This document shows positions 18,287-27,523 of a stretch of DNA of 64,000 nucleotides, piece by piece (position 1 is the first letter of the stretch; each line of letters opens with the position of its first letter). A program made the translations under genes and the position numbers. A model generated the notes under the pieces. It was not told where the DNA came from and did no database searches. It saw only the letters and a program-made list of their open reading frames with translations. Source of the stretch: Aquitalea pelogenes (GTDB taxonomy: Bacteria > Pseudomonadota > Gammaproteobacteria > Burkholderiales > Chromobacteriaceae); NCBI RefSeq assembly GCF_001515305.1, contig NZ_LNQV01000006.1, forward strand, positions 1 to 64,000. The letters are read 5' to 3'.

Positions 18287-19447
18287 TTACTGCAACTCGG
18301 TCTGCAATTTGGACAGGACGGATTTGGCAAAGCTGTCGGAAAGAACCTGACCTTGCTTGTTCTGTACCACCAGGGAGCTGGTACCGTTGCCTTCTTCCTT
18401 GACCACCACGCGATATTCCGGCGCGCCGGAATTTGCTTTCTGATCGGCGTCCTTGCTCTTCCAGAAGGTGAGGCCGGACCAGAAACCACCGCTGGACGAT
18501 TCTTCCTTGTCCAGTTCGCCCTTGGCGGGTTTCACGAAGTAAATACCTTGTGAACGGTCGCGATCATTGACCACCAGACCAATACGATCCAGCGCCAGGC
18601 CTACACGACGCCAGGCACGGTCAAAACCGTCGTTGATGTTGAGTTTGCCATCAACAATGCTGTCTTTCGGCTTGTCGGCAACCACCTGGGTTTTCTTGAT
18701 GGCTTCCTTGGCTTTCTCTTCGTTGATACCCATGCGGATCATGAAGCGGCCCAGCAGCTCGGCTTCCAGATTGGGATCAACCGGACGCGGCTGCCACATG
18801 GTGTCCGATTTGCCTTCGTTGATGAAGGTTTCGTACATGCCGCGATGCGAGAAGTAGATCTCGGTGCCGTTGGCGGTCTTTTCCAGGCGGATGCGGAATT
18901 TGTCGCGCTCCGGTGTGGACATTGCACCACCCAGGCCAACCGTTTCCATCAGCTTGCGAATACCATCGGACGGCAGCTTGGCGCGGTTTTCCGCCCAGTC
19001 GGTTTCCATGATGCCAAGGTCAGGCTCTTCGGTCTTGATGACAAAACCGTTTTCCTGCCAGAAAGCTTTCAATACCGGCCACAGTTCTGCCGGCGATTTG
19101 CCCTTCACCTCAAGCCAGCGCTGAGTGCCGGCACGTTCCATGGTGATGTTGTCGATACTGTTGACGGCAACAGTATTGCCAGTCACGGCAGCCTGAACGG
19201 CGGCGGCTTGCTGGGTGGCTGCCACGGCATTGCTGCTGGCCAGGGCAGAAGCACTGCCAGTGGCCGGAATGACATATTTGTTCTGGATTTGCGGCGCGGT
19301 CAGGTCCGGCGGCACTTCCAGGGTGTTGCCCGCTTTGGGCGGTTCAGCGGACTTGTAGTCCAGTTTCTTTTCCAGCGGGTTGGAGGTGCTGCAACCAGCG
19401 AGAATGCCGGTTGCAAGCAGAATCGCGGCGGGCGCGCTTCGTTTCAT
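18287..19447 (-). CDS. bamC: Outer-membrane assembly lipoprotein BamC (NlpB)
   Basis: The 386-aa lipoprotein belongs to the BAM complex, which inserts beta-barrel proteins into the outer membrane. It has a lipobox (ILAGC, Cys19), an unstructured N-terminal stretch with PPDLTAPQ that contacts BamD in E. coli, and two helix-grip domains. An Ala/Val/Gln-rich insert (about 65-95) precedes the first domain. It follows dapA by 25 bases after a good ribosome binding site (AAGGGAG), the same dapA-bamC pairing seen in many proteobacteria. Confidence 0.93.
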   Translation of the reverse strand: MKRSAPAAILLATGILAGCSTSNPLEKKLDYKSAEPPKAGNTLEVPPDLTAPQIQNKYVIPATGSASALASSNAVAATQQAAAVQAAVTGNTVAVNSIDNITMERAGTQRWLEVKGKSPAELWPVLKAFWQENGFVIKTEEPDLGIMETDWAENRAKLPSDGIRKLMETVGLGGAMSTPERDKFRIRLEKTANGTEIYFSHRGMYETFINEGKSDTMWQPRPVDPNLEAELLGRFMIRMGINEEKAKEAIKKTQVVADKPKDSIVDGKLNINDGFDRAWRRVGLALDRIGLVVNDRDRSQGIYFVKPAKGELDKEESSSGGFWSGLTFWKSKDADQKANSGAPEYRVVVKEEGNGTSSLVVQNKQGQVLSDSFAKSVLSKLQTELQ

Positions 19448-19472
19448 GCGGACTCCCTTGTCGTCAGGGGGT

Positions 19473-20348
19473 TTAAATGAGTTCAGCCTGCTTCATGGCG
19501 GCCGTCAGCTGCGGGCGCAGGCTTTCCGACATCACATGAAGGGGAAGGCGGATGCCTGCAGGAATCATGCCCAGCTCTTGCAGTACCCATTTGGCCGGAA
19601 TCGGGTTGGGTTCGGCAAACAGCTGCTTGTGCAGACCTTGCAACTTGTCGTTCAGTTCGCGTGCCAAGGCCGCGTTACCGGCAATGGCGGCGTCACACAT
19701 CTGGCTCATCAGCTTCGGTGCAACGTTGGAGGTGACGGAGATGACGCCATTACCACCACACAGCATGAATGCCATGCCAGTTGCATCATCGCCGGAGTAC
19801 AGCGCGAAGTTTTTCGGGACACGGCTGATCAGGTCGCAAGCGCGGCCGATATCGCCTGTTGCATCCTTCAGCCCGATGATGCCGGGCACTTCGGTGAGGC
19901 GCAGTACGGTGTCATTGTTCATGTCGGCAACGGTACGACCCGGTACGTTGTACAGGATTACCGGAATGTCGACACTTTCAGCAATTGCGCGGAAATGGCG
20001 GTACATGCCTTCCTGCGTCGGCTTGTTGTAGTAGGGCACCACGGAAAGGGTCATGTCGGCACCGGCCTGCTTGGCATGGGCAGCCAGTTCGATGGCTTCG
20101 GCGGTGGAGTTTGCCCCGGTACCGGCGATAACCTTGACGCGGCCCTTGGCCTGTTTGATGACGGCTTCGACGACGGCGATGTGTTCATCAACAGCAAGGG
20201 TGGCGGATTCACCAGTGGTACCAACGGCAACGATGCCGCTGGTGCCGTTGTCGATGTGGAAATCGACCAGGCGGGAAAGGGATTCGAAGTCGACCCGACC
20301 ATCTGCGGACATCGGGGTGACCAGGGCAACCAAGCTACCGGTAAGCAT
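19473..20348 (-). CDS. dapA: 4-hydroxy-tetrahydrodipicolinate synthase DapA
   Basis: The 291-aa enzyme condenses pyruvate with aspartate semialdehyde in lysine and diaminopimelate synthesis. It is a TIM barrel with GTTGES near residues 43-48, Tyr133 in ILYNVPGRT and the Schiff-base Lys161 in IGLKDATGD. It is first in an operon with bamC and diverges from the YbiT-like gene across about 175 bases. Confidence 0.97.
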   Translation of the reverse strand: MLTGSLVALVTPMSADGRVDFESLSRLVDFHIDNGTSGIVAVGTTGESATLAVDEHIAVVEAVIKQAKGRVKVIAGTGANSTAEAIELAAHAKQAGADMTLSVVPYYNKPTQEGMYRHFRAIAESVDIPVILYNVPGRTVADMNNDTVLRLTEVPGIIGLKDATGDIGRACDLISRVPKNFALYSGDDATGMAFMLCGGNGVISVTSNVAPKLMSQMCDAAIAGNAALARELNDKLQGLHKQLFAEPNPIPAKWVLQELGMIPAGIRLPLHVMSESLRPQLTAAMKQAELI

Positions 20349-20522
20349 AGTTCTGCCTATATCTAGGGATGAGGATTCAAAGTCTTCGATTGTAGCGGAA
20401 TTCCCCTACGGGTCAAAAGCATGTCATTGCATTTGGTGCCAAGCGCCGGAATGTCGTGCTGATGTGTTAGAATCCACGGTTTTTCCGATACTTACGGCTG
20501 GATTGGCTGAAGGATCCCAAGC

Positions 20523-22154
20523 GTGATTACGACAAGCAACATTACCATGCAGTTTGGCGTGAAGCCTTTGTTTGAAAAGGTTTCCGTCAAGTTTGGCGAA
20601 GGCAACCGTTATGGCCTGATTGGTGCCAACGGTTCCGGCAAATCGACTTTCATGAAGATTCTGGGTGGCGACCTGGAGCAGACCAGCGGTGAAGTGGCCA
20701 TTGAAAACGGCCTGCGTCTGGGTAAGCTGCGTCAGGACCAGTTTGCTTACGAAGACCAGCGCGTCATCGATGTGGTGATGATGGGCCATACCGAGATGTG
20801 GGCGGCAATGAGCGAGCGTGACGCCATTTATGCCAATCTCGAAGCGACCGAAGAAGACTACATGCACGCGGCCGAGCTGGAGGCCAAGTTTGCCGAATAT
20901 GACGGCTACACTGCCGAAGCACGTGCCGGCGAACTGCTGATGGGTGTGGGCATTCCGGTGGAGCAGCACTTTGGTCCGATGAGTGAAGTGGCGCCTGGCT
21001 GGAAGCTGCGTGTGCTGCTGGCGCAGGCGCTGTTCTCCAACCCGGACATCCTGTTGCTGGACGAACCGACCAACAACCTGGACATCAACACCATTCGCTG
21101 GCTGGAGCATGTGCTGAACGAGCGCAACTCCACCATGATCATCATTTCCCACGACCGCCACTTCCTGAATTCCGTGTGTACCCACATGGCGGACCTGGAC
21201 TACAACACCATCCGTATCTATCCGGGTAATTATGATGACTACATGATTGCCTCGGCCCAGGCTCGCGAACGTCAGCTGTCCTCCAACAGCAAGGCCAAGG
21301 AACGTATCCAGGAACTGCAGGAATTCGTGGCCCGTTTCTCGGCCAACAAGTCCAAGGCGCGTCAGGCTACTTCCCGTCTGAAGCAGGTGGACAAGTTGAA
21401 GTCGGAAATGGTGGAGGTGAAGCCTTCCAGCCGCCAAAACCCGTTCATCCGTTTCGAGACCGACGACAAGTTCAAGCTGCATCGTCAGGCCGTTGAAGTG
21501 GAAAACCTGAGCAAGGCCTACGACAACAAGGTGTTGTTCAAGGACATGAGCTTCATCCTGGAAGCCGGTGCCCGCCTGGCTGTGATCGGCCCTAACGGCG
21601 CGGGTAAAACCTCGCTGGTCAAGCTGCTGGCTGGTGCGTTCGAACCCGCTTTTGCCGAAGGACTGACTGCGGACTACGGCAATATCAAATGGGCGGAAAA
21701 AGCCCAGATCGGCTATTTCGCGCAGGATCACGAAGCCGACTTCGACACCGACATGAACCTGACCGAGTGGATGCGCGAGTGGGGTCAGGAGGGGGACGAC
21801 GAGCAGGTCATCCGTGGCACGCTCGGCCGTCTGCTGTTCGGCGGTGACGAAGTGACCAAGCCGGTACGTGTTCTCTCCGGTGGTGAAAAGGGTCGCATGC
21901 TGTATGGCAAGCTGATCCTGCAAAAGCCGAACGTGATGATCATGGACGAACCGACCAACCACATGGACATGGAGTCGATCGAATCCCTGAACATGGCGCT
22001 GGAAAAGTACAAGGGCACGCTGATTTTCGTCTCGCACGACCGTCAGTTCGTCAGCTCGCTGGCTACCCATGTGCTGGAGCTGGATGGCAAGGGTGGTTAT
22101 GACTACTACACCGGCAATTACGAAGACTACCTGGCCAGCAAGGGTCTGGAATAA
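20523..22154 (+). CDS. ybiT: YbiT-like ABC-F family ATPase
   Basis: The 543-aa soluble protein carries two ABC ATPase domains and no membrane segment. Walker A motifs are GANGSGKST (about 38-46) and GPNGAGKTS; both Walker B regions read DEPTNN or DEPTNH; the linker between domains is rich in charged residues ([15 protein letters not shown]). The whole sequence closely follows E. coli YbiT rather than EttA or Uup. ABC-F proteins act on the ribosome at the E site to relieve stalling. The GTG start is preceded by GAAGGA at seven bases. Confidence 0.92.
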   Translation: MITTSNITMQFGVKPLFEKVSVKFGEGNRYGLIGANGSGKSTFMKILGGDLEQTSGEVAIENGLRLGKLRQDQFAYEDQRVIDVVMMGHTEMWAAMSERDAIYANLEATEEDYMHAAELEAKFAEYDGYTAEARAGELLMGVGIPVEQHFGPMSEVAPGWKLRVLLAQALFSNPDILLLDEPTNNLDINTIRWLEHVLNERNSTMIIISHDRHFLNSVCTHMADLDYNTIRIYPGNYDDYMIASAQARERQLSSNSKAKERIQELQEFVARFSANKSKARQATSRLKQVDKLKSEMVEVKPSSRQNPFIRFETDDKFKLHRQAVEVENLSKAYDNKVLFKDMSFILEAGARLAVIGPNGAGKTSLVKLLAGAFEPAFAEGLTADYGNIKWAEKAQIGYFAQDHEADFDTDMNLTEWMREWGQEGDDEQVIRGTLGRLLFGGDEVTKPVRVLSGGEKGRMLYGKLILQKPNVMIMDEPTNHMDMESIESLNMALEKYKGTLIFVSHDRQFVSSLATHVLELDGKGGYDYYTGNYEDYLASKGLE

Positions 22155-22215
22155 GCCGGAAATCGCTCTTTATTCAATGCCTTTGTCCTGTTGACAGGCG
22201 GGCTAGAGCGATTGC

Positions 22216-22271
22216 TTTACCGACGGGAGCAGGTGCGCTATATTGCAGTGCGACATCGTGTTGCGCTGCAA
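22216..22271 (+). promoter_or_regulatory. Candidate promoter and operator upstream of the FabG-like gene
   Basis: TTTACC (22216-22221), a 17-base spacer and TATATT (22239-22244) form a reasonable sigma-70 promoter with a start near 22251. An imperfect inverted repeat, TTGCAGTGCGAC / GTTGCGCTGCAA (22243-22254 and 22260-22271), covers the predicted start, where a repressor would act. Confidence 0.4.
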
Positions 22272-22419
22272 AATAGCACACGATGCTCCCGTTTTTTGTA
22301 GCAAAAACATAATAACGACAAGACCAAACAGGAACCCGATCTTGAATGGGTCGATGGTGGAGCCCGAAAGTCGACCGACACCGGGTTGCCTGCAACCTCA
22401 AGTTAATGAAGGAAGAACC

Positions 22420-23160
22420 ATGCGATTGAAAGGGAAAGTCTCCATCATCACTGGCGCTGCCAGCGGTATCGGTAAGGCGACTGCAGAGAAGTTTGTCAAG
22501 GAAGGTGCCATTGTTGCCGTCTGTGACCTGAACATCGATGCCGTCAATGTTGTGGTGGAAGAACTCAAGGCTCTGGGCGGGGAAGCTGTCGGCTACCAGG
22601 TCAATGTAACGGACAAGGCGCAGATTGCCGATATGGTTGGCGATCTGAAAAACCGTTTTGGCCGCATCGACGTGCTGGTCAACAATGCTGGTATCGTGAT
22701 GGATGCCCAGCTGATCAAGATGACCGACGACCAGTTCGACAAGGTGATCGACATCAACCTGAAGGGCGTTTACAACTGCGCCCGCGCCGTGGTGGATACC
22801 ATGGTTGAACAGGGTGGCGGTGTGATCCTGAACGCCTCCTCCGTTGTTGGCGTATATGGCAACTTTGGCCAGACCAACTACGCAGCCACCAAGTTTGGCG
22901 TGATCGGCTTTGTCAAAACCTGGGCCAAGGAATTGGGCAAGAAAGGCATCCGTGCCAACGCCGTATGCCCGGGCTTTGTGGCAACGCCCATTCTGAAATC
23001 CATGCCGGAAAAAGTCATCCAGGCCATGGAAGACAAGGTGCCGATGAAGCGTATGGCGGACCCGAGCGAAATCGCCAACGTCTATGCCTTCCTGGCATCG
23101 GACGAAGCCAGCTATATCAATGGTGCCGCCATTGAAGTAACCGGCGGCCTGACTCTGTAA
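22420..23160 (+). CDS. FabG-like short-chain dehydrogenase/reductase
   Basis: The 246-aa product is a classical SDR: cofactor motif TGAASGIGKA (11-20), NNAG (about 88-91), active-site Ser140/141, Tyr154 and Lys158 in NYAATKFG, and PGFVATPI. It resembles 3-oxoacyl-ACP reductases (FabG) and acetoacetyl-CoA reductases and should use NADP(H), but it stands alone rather than in a fatty-acid cluster, so its substrate is uncertain. The start follows GAAGGAAG. An open frame extends upstream to 22243 without family sequence. Confidence 0.88.
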   Translation: MRLKGKVSIITGAASGIGKATAEKFVKEGAIVAVCDLNIDAVNVVVEELKALGGEAVGYQVNVTDKAQIADMVGDLKNRFGRIDVLVNNAGIVMDAQLIKMTDDQFDKVIDINLKGVYNCARAVVDTMVEQGGGVILNASSVVGVYGNFGQTNYAATKFGVIGFVKTWAKELGKKGIRANAVCPGFVATPILKSMPEKVIQAMEDKVPMKRMADPSEIANVYAFLASDEASYINGAAIEVTGGLTL

Positions 23161-23183
23161 GCAGCAGCAGGTCGACGCAGCAA

Positions 23184-23209
23184 AAACGCCCCGGCATGCC
23201 GGGGCGTTT
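23184..23209. terminator. Terminator between the FabG-like gene and cysB
   Basis: An 11-bp perfect stem (AAACGCCCCGG / CCGGGGCGTTT) around CATG. The T-run is short. It lies 23 bases after the FabG-like stop and serves convergent genes. Confidence 0.7.
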
Positions 23210-23312
23210 GCTTGTCGGAGCGTTGAGCCTGCTGTGTGCAGTGGCTAATAAAATAGTACTGCGCCCCTGAAGCAGGAAGGCACAACGCTGGAATGGAGGG
23301 GTGTTTCGGGTC

Positions 23313-24257
23313 TTAGTCGTCCAGATCGCTGTCATGGGCAAGCAGGGCTGCTTCCACTTCGCGGCGGTGCAGATGCGGCGCAAACAGTTCGACAAAGGTA
23401 TAGGCAAAGCCGCGCAGGTAGGCGTCCTTGCGAATGCCGATCTTGGTAGTGGACGGCTCGAACAGATGTCCTGCGTCGATAATGCGCAAGCCGGCATCAC
23501 GATTGGGCTCGAATGCCATGCTGGCGATGATGCCGATGCCCAGGCCCAGGGCAACATAGGTCTTGATCACATCAGTATCGATGGCGGTCAGCACGACATT
23601 GGGGCTGAGGCCCTGGTCGGCAAAGGCTTTGTTGATCTTGGAACGGCCGGCAAAGGCAAAGTCGTAGGTGACAATCGGATAGCTGGCGATGTCAGCCAGG
23701 GTGAGTGGACGATCCAGCTGCAACAAGGGGTGATCTTGCGGGACAACCACCGAGCGGTTCCACTCGTAGCAAGGCAGCATGGCCAGCTCTTTATAAAGAG
23801 CGATGCCCTCGGTGGCGACAGCCAGGTCTGCCTCGCCAGAAACAACCATCTCGCAAATCTGGGTGGGGCTGCCTTGCTTGATCGACAGCTTGACCTTGGG
23901 ATAGCGTTGCACGAAAGCGGCAATGGTGGGAGGCAGGGCGTAGCGTGCCTGGGTGTGGGTGGTGGCAATGGTGAGCGCACCTTCCGATTCGCGCGAGAAT
24001 TCATCCCCGACGCGCTTCAGGTTCTGCGCTTCGCGCAGGATGCGCTCGGAAATGCGCAACACTTCCTTGCCCGGTTCGGATACCGAAACCACGCGCTTGC
24101 CATTGCGGATGAACACCTGGATGCCCAGCTCGTCTTCCAGCAAGCGGATTTGTTTGGAAATGCCCGGTTGCGAAGTGTGCAGTTTCTCTGCCGCTTCGGA
24201 CACGTTCAGACCCTGTTTGGCCACTTCGACCAGATAGCGCAGCTGTTGCAGTTTCAT
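23313..24257 (-). CDS. cysB: LysR-type sulfur regulator CysB
   Basis: The 314-aa regulator has the CysB-type N-terminus MKLQQLRYLVEVAKQGLNVSEAAEKLHTSQPG and a C-terminal effector-binding domain with the CysB/Cbl phrases GSPTQICEMV and ATEGIALY. CysB activates sulfate-assimilation genes when O-acetylserine or N-acetylserine signals sulfur shortage. The ATG at 24257 is the family start; the open frame extends 11 codons further. It diverges from cysH-cysI across an A+T-rich 120-base region, the expected CysB target. Confidence 0.94.
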   Translation of the reverse strand: MKLQQLRYLVEVAKQGLNVSEAAEKLHTSQPGISKQIRLLEDELGIQVFIRNGKRVVSVSEPGKEVLRISERILREAQNLKRVGDEFSRESEGALTIATTHTQARYALPPTIAAFVQRYPKVKLSIKQGSPTQICEMVVSGEADLAVATEGIALYKELAMLPCYEWNRSVVVPQDHPLLQLDRPLTLADIASYPIVTYDFAFAGRSKINKAFADQGLSPNVVLTAIDTDVIKTYVALGLGIGIIASMAFEPNRDAGLRIIDAGHLFEPSTTKIGIRKDAYLRGFAYTFVELFAPHLHRREVEAALLAHDSDLDD

Positions 24258-24379
24258 AAGACGGGCATATTCCATAAAACCTGTAGGCATTAAATACTAA
24301 CACAATATTCTTTTAGGTTTATATAGGGCTTGGGTAGGATGATGCCCTAGCCAGACTTTACCTATTCGTGGAGCGCTCG

Positions 24380-25084
24380 ATGAGCCTGGATGTAAAACTT
24401 GCAGCAACTCAAGCCCTGTTGACCGAAATTGCCGCCAAACACCCTGACGCAGTGCTGGCCAACAGCTATGGTGCCGAAGACATGGTGCTGACCGACCTGA
24501 TCGCCCGCCTGTCCCTGCCGCTGCAGGTGTTCAGCCTGGACACCGGTCGCCTGCCTGCCGAAACCTATACCCTGATGCAGCAGGTTGCCGAGCGTTATCC
24601 TGCGGTAGCGGTCAAGGTTTACTTCCCGGAAACCGCTGCAACCGAAAGTTATGTCAACACGCATGGCATCAACGGTTTCTATCAAAGCGTTGAATTGCGC
24701 AAGTCCTGTTGCCAGATCCGCAAGATCGAGCCGCTGAAGCGCGCCCTGGCAGGCAAGTCGGCATGGATTACCGGCCTGCGACGCGAACAGTCGCCCACCC
24801 GGCAAGACCTGGGTAATCAGGAGTTTGACGCAGACAACGGCTTGATGAAATTCAATCCGCTGATCGAGTGGACCGAGGCCGAAGTATGGGAGTACATCCG
24901 CCGCAACGATGTACCGTACAACGCCCTGCATGATCAGCGATATCCTTCCATCGGCTGCGCTCCTTGCACTCGCGCCATCACCGTTGGCGAAGATGTGCGA
25001 GCCGGACGCTGGTGGTGGGAAAACCCGGAATCGAAAGAGTGCGGACTGCACATCAAATCCAGTCCTCTCAAGCGCCCAGCATAA
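24380..25084 (+). CDS. cysH: Adenylylsulfate (APS) reductase of the iron-sulfur type, CysH
   Basis: The 234-aa enzyme reduces activated sulfate to sulfite with thioredoxin. Two cysteine pairs, Cys110-Cys111 (KSCCQIRK) and Cys193/Cys196 (GCAPCTRA), are the [4Fe-4S] ligands that mark bacterial APS reductases and are absent from the E. coli PAPS reductase. The catalytic cysteine is in the C-terminal ECGLH (about Cys221). Activated sulfate should therefore be reduced without an APS kinase step. The ATG at 24380 follows GGAG by six bases. It leads an operon with cysI and the DUF934 gene. Confidence 0.94.
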   Translation: MSLDVKLAATQALLTEIAAKHPDAVLANSYGAEDMVLTDLIARLSLPLQVFSLDTGRLPAETYTLMQQVAERYPAVAVKVYFPETAATESYVNTHGINGFYQSVELRKSCCQIRKIEPLKRALAGKSAWITGLRREQSPTRQDLGNQEFDADNGLMKFNPLIEWTEAEVWEYIRRNDVPYNALHDQRYPSIGCAPCTRAITVGEDVRAGRWWWENPESKECGLHIKSSPLKRPA

Positions 25085-25130
25085 GGCTGGCCGTTCCTAC
25101 CAGGCCAACCTTACCCAAGGACAAGCAACC

Positions 25131-26789
25131 ATGTACCGTTATGATGAAGTCGACCATCGCATTGTGCGCGAGAGAGTTGAACAGTTTCGCGATCAGACCC
25201 AGCGCTTTCTGAGCGGCGCGCTGACTGAAGATGAATTCCGCCCACTGCGCCTGATGAATGGCCTGTATGTGCAGCGCCATGCGCCCATGCTGCGTGTGGC
25301 CATTCCCTATGGTCACCTGTCCAGCCGTCAGCTGCGCAAGCTAGCGCACATTGCCCGCACCTACGACAGGAACTACGCACACTTCACCACGCGTCAGAAC
25401 ATCCAGTTCAACTGGCCGGAACTGGCGCGCGTGCCTGATATTCTGGCCGAACTGGCCGAAGTGGAAATGCATGCCATCCAGACTTCCGGCAACTGCGTGC
25501 GCAATACCACCACGGATGCCTTTGCCGGCGTCGCCCAGGACGAATTGCTCGATCCGCGTGCCTACTGCGAAATCATCCGCCAGTGGAGCACTCTGCACCC
25601 GGAATTTGCCTTCCTGCCGCGCAAGTTCAAGATTGCCGTATCCGGCAGCGTGGAAGACCGTGCCGCAACGCAAGTTCACGACATTGGCCTGCATGTCGTG
25701 CGCAATGAGGCAGGTGAAGTCGGCTTCAAGGTGATTGTCGGCGGTGGTCTGGGGCGTACCCCGATTGTTGGCGAGGTGGTGAAGGAATTCCTGCCCACCC
25801 GCCATCTGCTGACCTATCTGGATGCGGTGCTGCGCGTTTATAACCGTTTTGGTCGCCGTGACAACAAGTACAAGGCGCGGATCAAGATTCTGGTCAAAGC
25901 CATGACTGTTGAGGGCTTTGCTGCCAAGGTCGAAGACGAATGGCTGCATCTGAAAGATGGCCCATCCACCCTGCGCGATGTGGATGTGGCCCATTACGCC
26001 AGTTACTTCACCGATCCGGCCTATGAGGTGCTGCAGTCCAATCCGCCAGAACTGACAGAAAAACTGGCTGCAGAGCCTGCATTTGCCCGTTGGCTGGAGC
26101 GCAACACCCGTCCTCACAAACAGGCCGGTTATCGTTCTGTCGTACTGTCATTGAAGAAGACCGGCGTACCGCCGGGCGATATCACCGCAGAACAGATGGA
26201 CGCCGCTGCCGACTGGGCTGACCGCTTTGGTTATGGTGAGCTTCGTGTGGCGCATGAGCAGAACCTGATCCTGCCGGATGTACGCGAACGGGACTTGTAT
26301 GAAGTATGGCAACTGGCCAAGAGCCAGGGTTTTGCCACCCCCAATATCGGCTTGCTCACCGACATCATCTGCTGCCCTGGCGGTGACTTCTGCAGCCTGG
26401 CCAATGCGCGTTCCATTCCGGTTGCCGAAGCCATCCAGACCTGCTTTGAGGATCTGGATTACCTGTTCGACCTCGGCGAGATCGATTGCAATTTCTCCGG
26501 CTGCATGAACGCTTGCGGTCACCATCACATCGGTAATATCGGTATTCTTGGTGTGGATAAGAATGGTGAGGAGTGGTATCAGATCACGCTGGGCGGCAGT
26601 CAGGGAAGTCATACCACCATCGGCAAGGTAATCGGCCCCTCCTTTGCCCAGGCGGATGTGCCACTGGCTTTTGAAAAAATCATGACGGTCTATCTGGAGC
26701 AGCGCACAAACGGAGAGCGCTTTATTGAAACCGTACGCCGTATCGGCCTCGACCCCTTCAAGGAGCGCGTGTATGCGAAGCATCATTAA
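25131..26789 (+). CDS. cysI: Sulfite reductase hemoprotein subunit CysI
   Basis: The 552-aa enzyme reduces sulfite to sulfide with six electrons at a coupled siroheme and [4Fe-4S] centre. The two halves of the sirohaem/nitrite-reductase fold are present, and the cluster cysteines lie in CCPGGDFCSLA and CNFSGCMNACGHHH near the C-terminal end. No flavoprotein partner (CysJ) is encoded nearby, so the electron donor is probably ferredoxin or an unlinked reductase. The end overlaps the DUF934 gene by 17 bases. Confidence 0.95.
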   Translation: MYRYDEVDHRIVRERVEQFRDQTQRFLSGALTEDEFRPLRLMNGLYVQRHAPMLRVAIPYGHLSSRQLRKLAHIARTYDRNYAHFTTRQNIQFNWPELARVPDILAELAEVEMHAIQTSGNCVRNTTTDAFAGVAQDELLDPRAYCEIIRQWSTLHPEFAFLPRKFKIAVSGSVEDRAATQVHDIGLHVVRNEAGEVGFKVIVGGGLGRTPIVGEVVKEFLPTRHLLTYLDAVLRVYNRFGRRDNKYKARIKILVKAMTVEGFAAKVEDEWLHLKDGPSTLRDVDVAHYASYFTDPAYEVLQSNPPELTEKLAAEPAFARWLERNTRPHKQAGYRSVVLSLKKTGVPPGDITAEQMDAAADWADRFGYGELRVAHEQNLILPDVRERDLYEVWQLAKSQGFATPNIGLLTDIICCPGGDFCSLANARSIPVAEAIQTCFEDLDYLFDLGEIDCNFSGCMNACGHHHIGNIGILGVDKNGEEWYQITLGGSQGSHTTIGKVIGPSFAQADVPLAFEKIMTVYLEQRTNGERFIETVRRIGLDPFKERVYAKHH

Positions 26790-27285
26790 GGATGGACAAA
26801 TTACGCAGGACAGCTGGCAGGTATTGCGTGCTGATGAGCAAGGCCAATACCCGCAAGTGGCTGCGGATGTCGATGTGATCGTTCCCCTTGCATTGTGGCT
26901 GGCGGACAAGTCTGCCTGGCAGGGCCGGGTTGGCAAAACGGCAGTGTGGCTGGCTCCGGATGCCGATCCGGCCTTGTTGGCCGCTGATTTGCCGGACTTG
27001 CCTCTGGTTGCGGTCGATTTCCCGGCCTTTACGGATGGTCGCGGTTACAGTCTCGGTCGCTTGTTGCGGGAGCGCTACAGCTATGCCGGTGAGCTAAGAG
27101 CGCTCGGCGACGTATGGGTGGATTTGCTGCACTATCTGTGGCAAGTCGGCTTCAATGCCTTCGAAATCAAGGATGGCAAGGACACTGATGGTGCGCTGGC
27201 CGGATATGACACCTTCACAGAACGTTACCAATCGACACACAGGGAACCTGTTCCGCTGTTTCGTCGGCGTGTAACATCTCAGTGA
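26773..27285 (+). CDS. DUF934 protein of the sulfite-reduction operon
   Basis: The 170-aa protein belongs to DUF934, found beside sulfite reductase genes in many proteobacteria and often annotated as a probable oxidoreductase of sulfite reduction; its biochemical role is unproven. Family sequence is clear in FTDGRGYSLGRLLRERYSYAGELRALGDV and in LHYLWQVGFNAFEIKD. No cofactor motif is obvious. The start lies inside the end of cysI, so translation is coupled and stoichiometric expression is likely. Confidence 0.9.
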   Translation: MRSIIKDGQITQDSWQVLRADEQGQYPQVAADVDVIVPLALWLADKSAWQGRVGKTAVWLAPDADPALLAADLPDLPLVAVDFPAFTDGRGYSLGRLLRERYSYAGELRALGDVWVDLLHYLWQVGFNAFEIKDGKDTDGALAGYDTFTERYQSTHREPVPLFRRRVTSQ

Positions 27286-27377
27286 TAGTGTCGTGTGAAT
27301 GAGACAGAATGACGGCCTGGCTGCAGATTTATGATGCTTTTCTGCAACAATTCCGCGGCTTTTGCCGTCGTGCTGTG

Positions 27378-27406
27378 TTGACACCGGATAGACGCATTTC
27401 TATAGT
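27378..27406 (+). promoter_or_regulatory. Strong sigma-70 promoter of the OmpA-family gene
   Basis: TTGACA (27378-27383), exactly 17 bases, then TATAGT (27401-27406): a near-consensus promoter with a predicted start near 27413, about 110 bases before the ATG. It fits an abundant outer-membrane protein. Confidence 0.75.
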
Positions 27407-27523
27407 GCCCGTTAACTGCATAAACACAGTTTGGCGCTTACCCTGTTGTTTGCAGTAGAATTGTCCGCGTGGTGTTTGCGTCAACCGCATCAATACCGAT
27501 TCATAGATAAAAGAGGGAATAAT

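Noticed and set aside
20424-22070. A 548-codon minus-strand frame opposite the YbiT-like gene
   Set aside because: The ABC-F motifs are on the plus strand; the opposite frame is low-information and His/Gln-rich.
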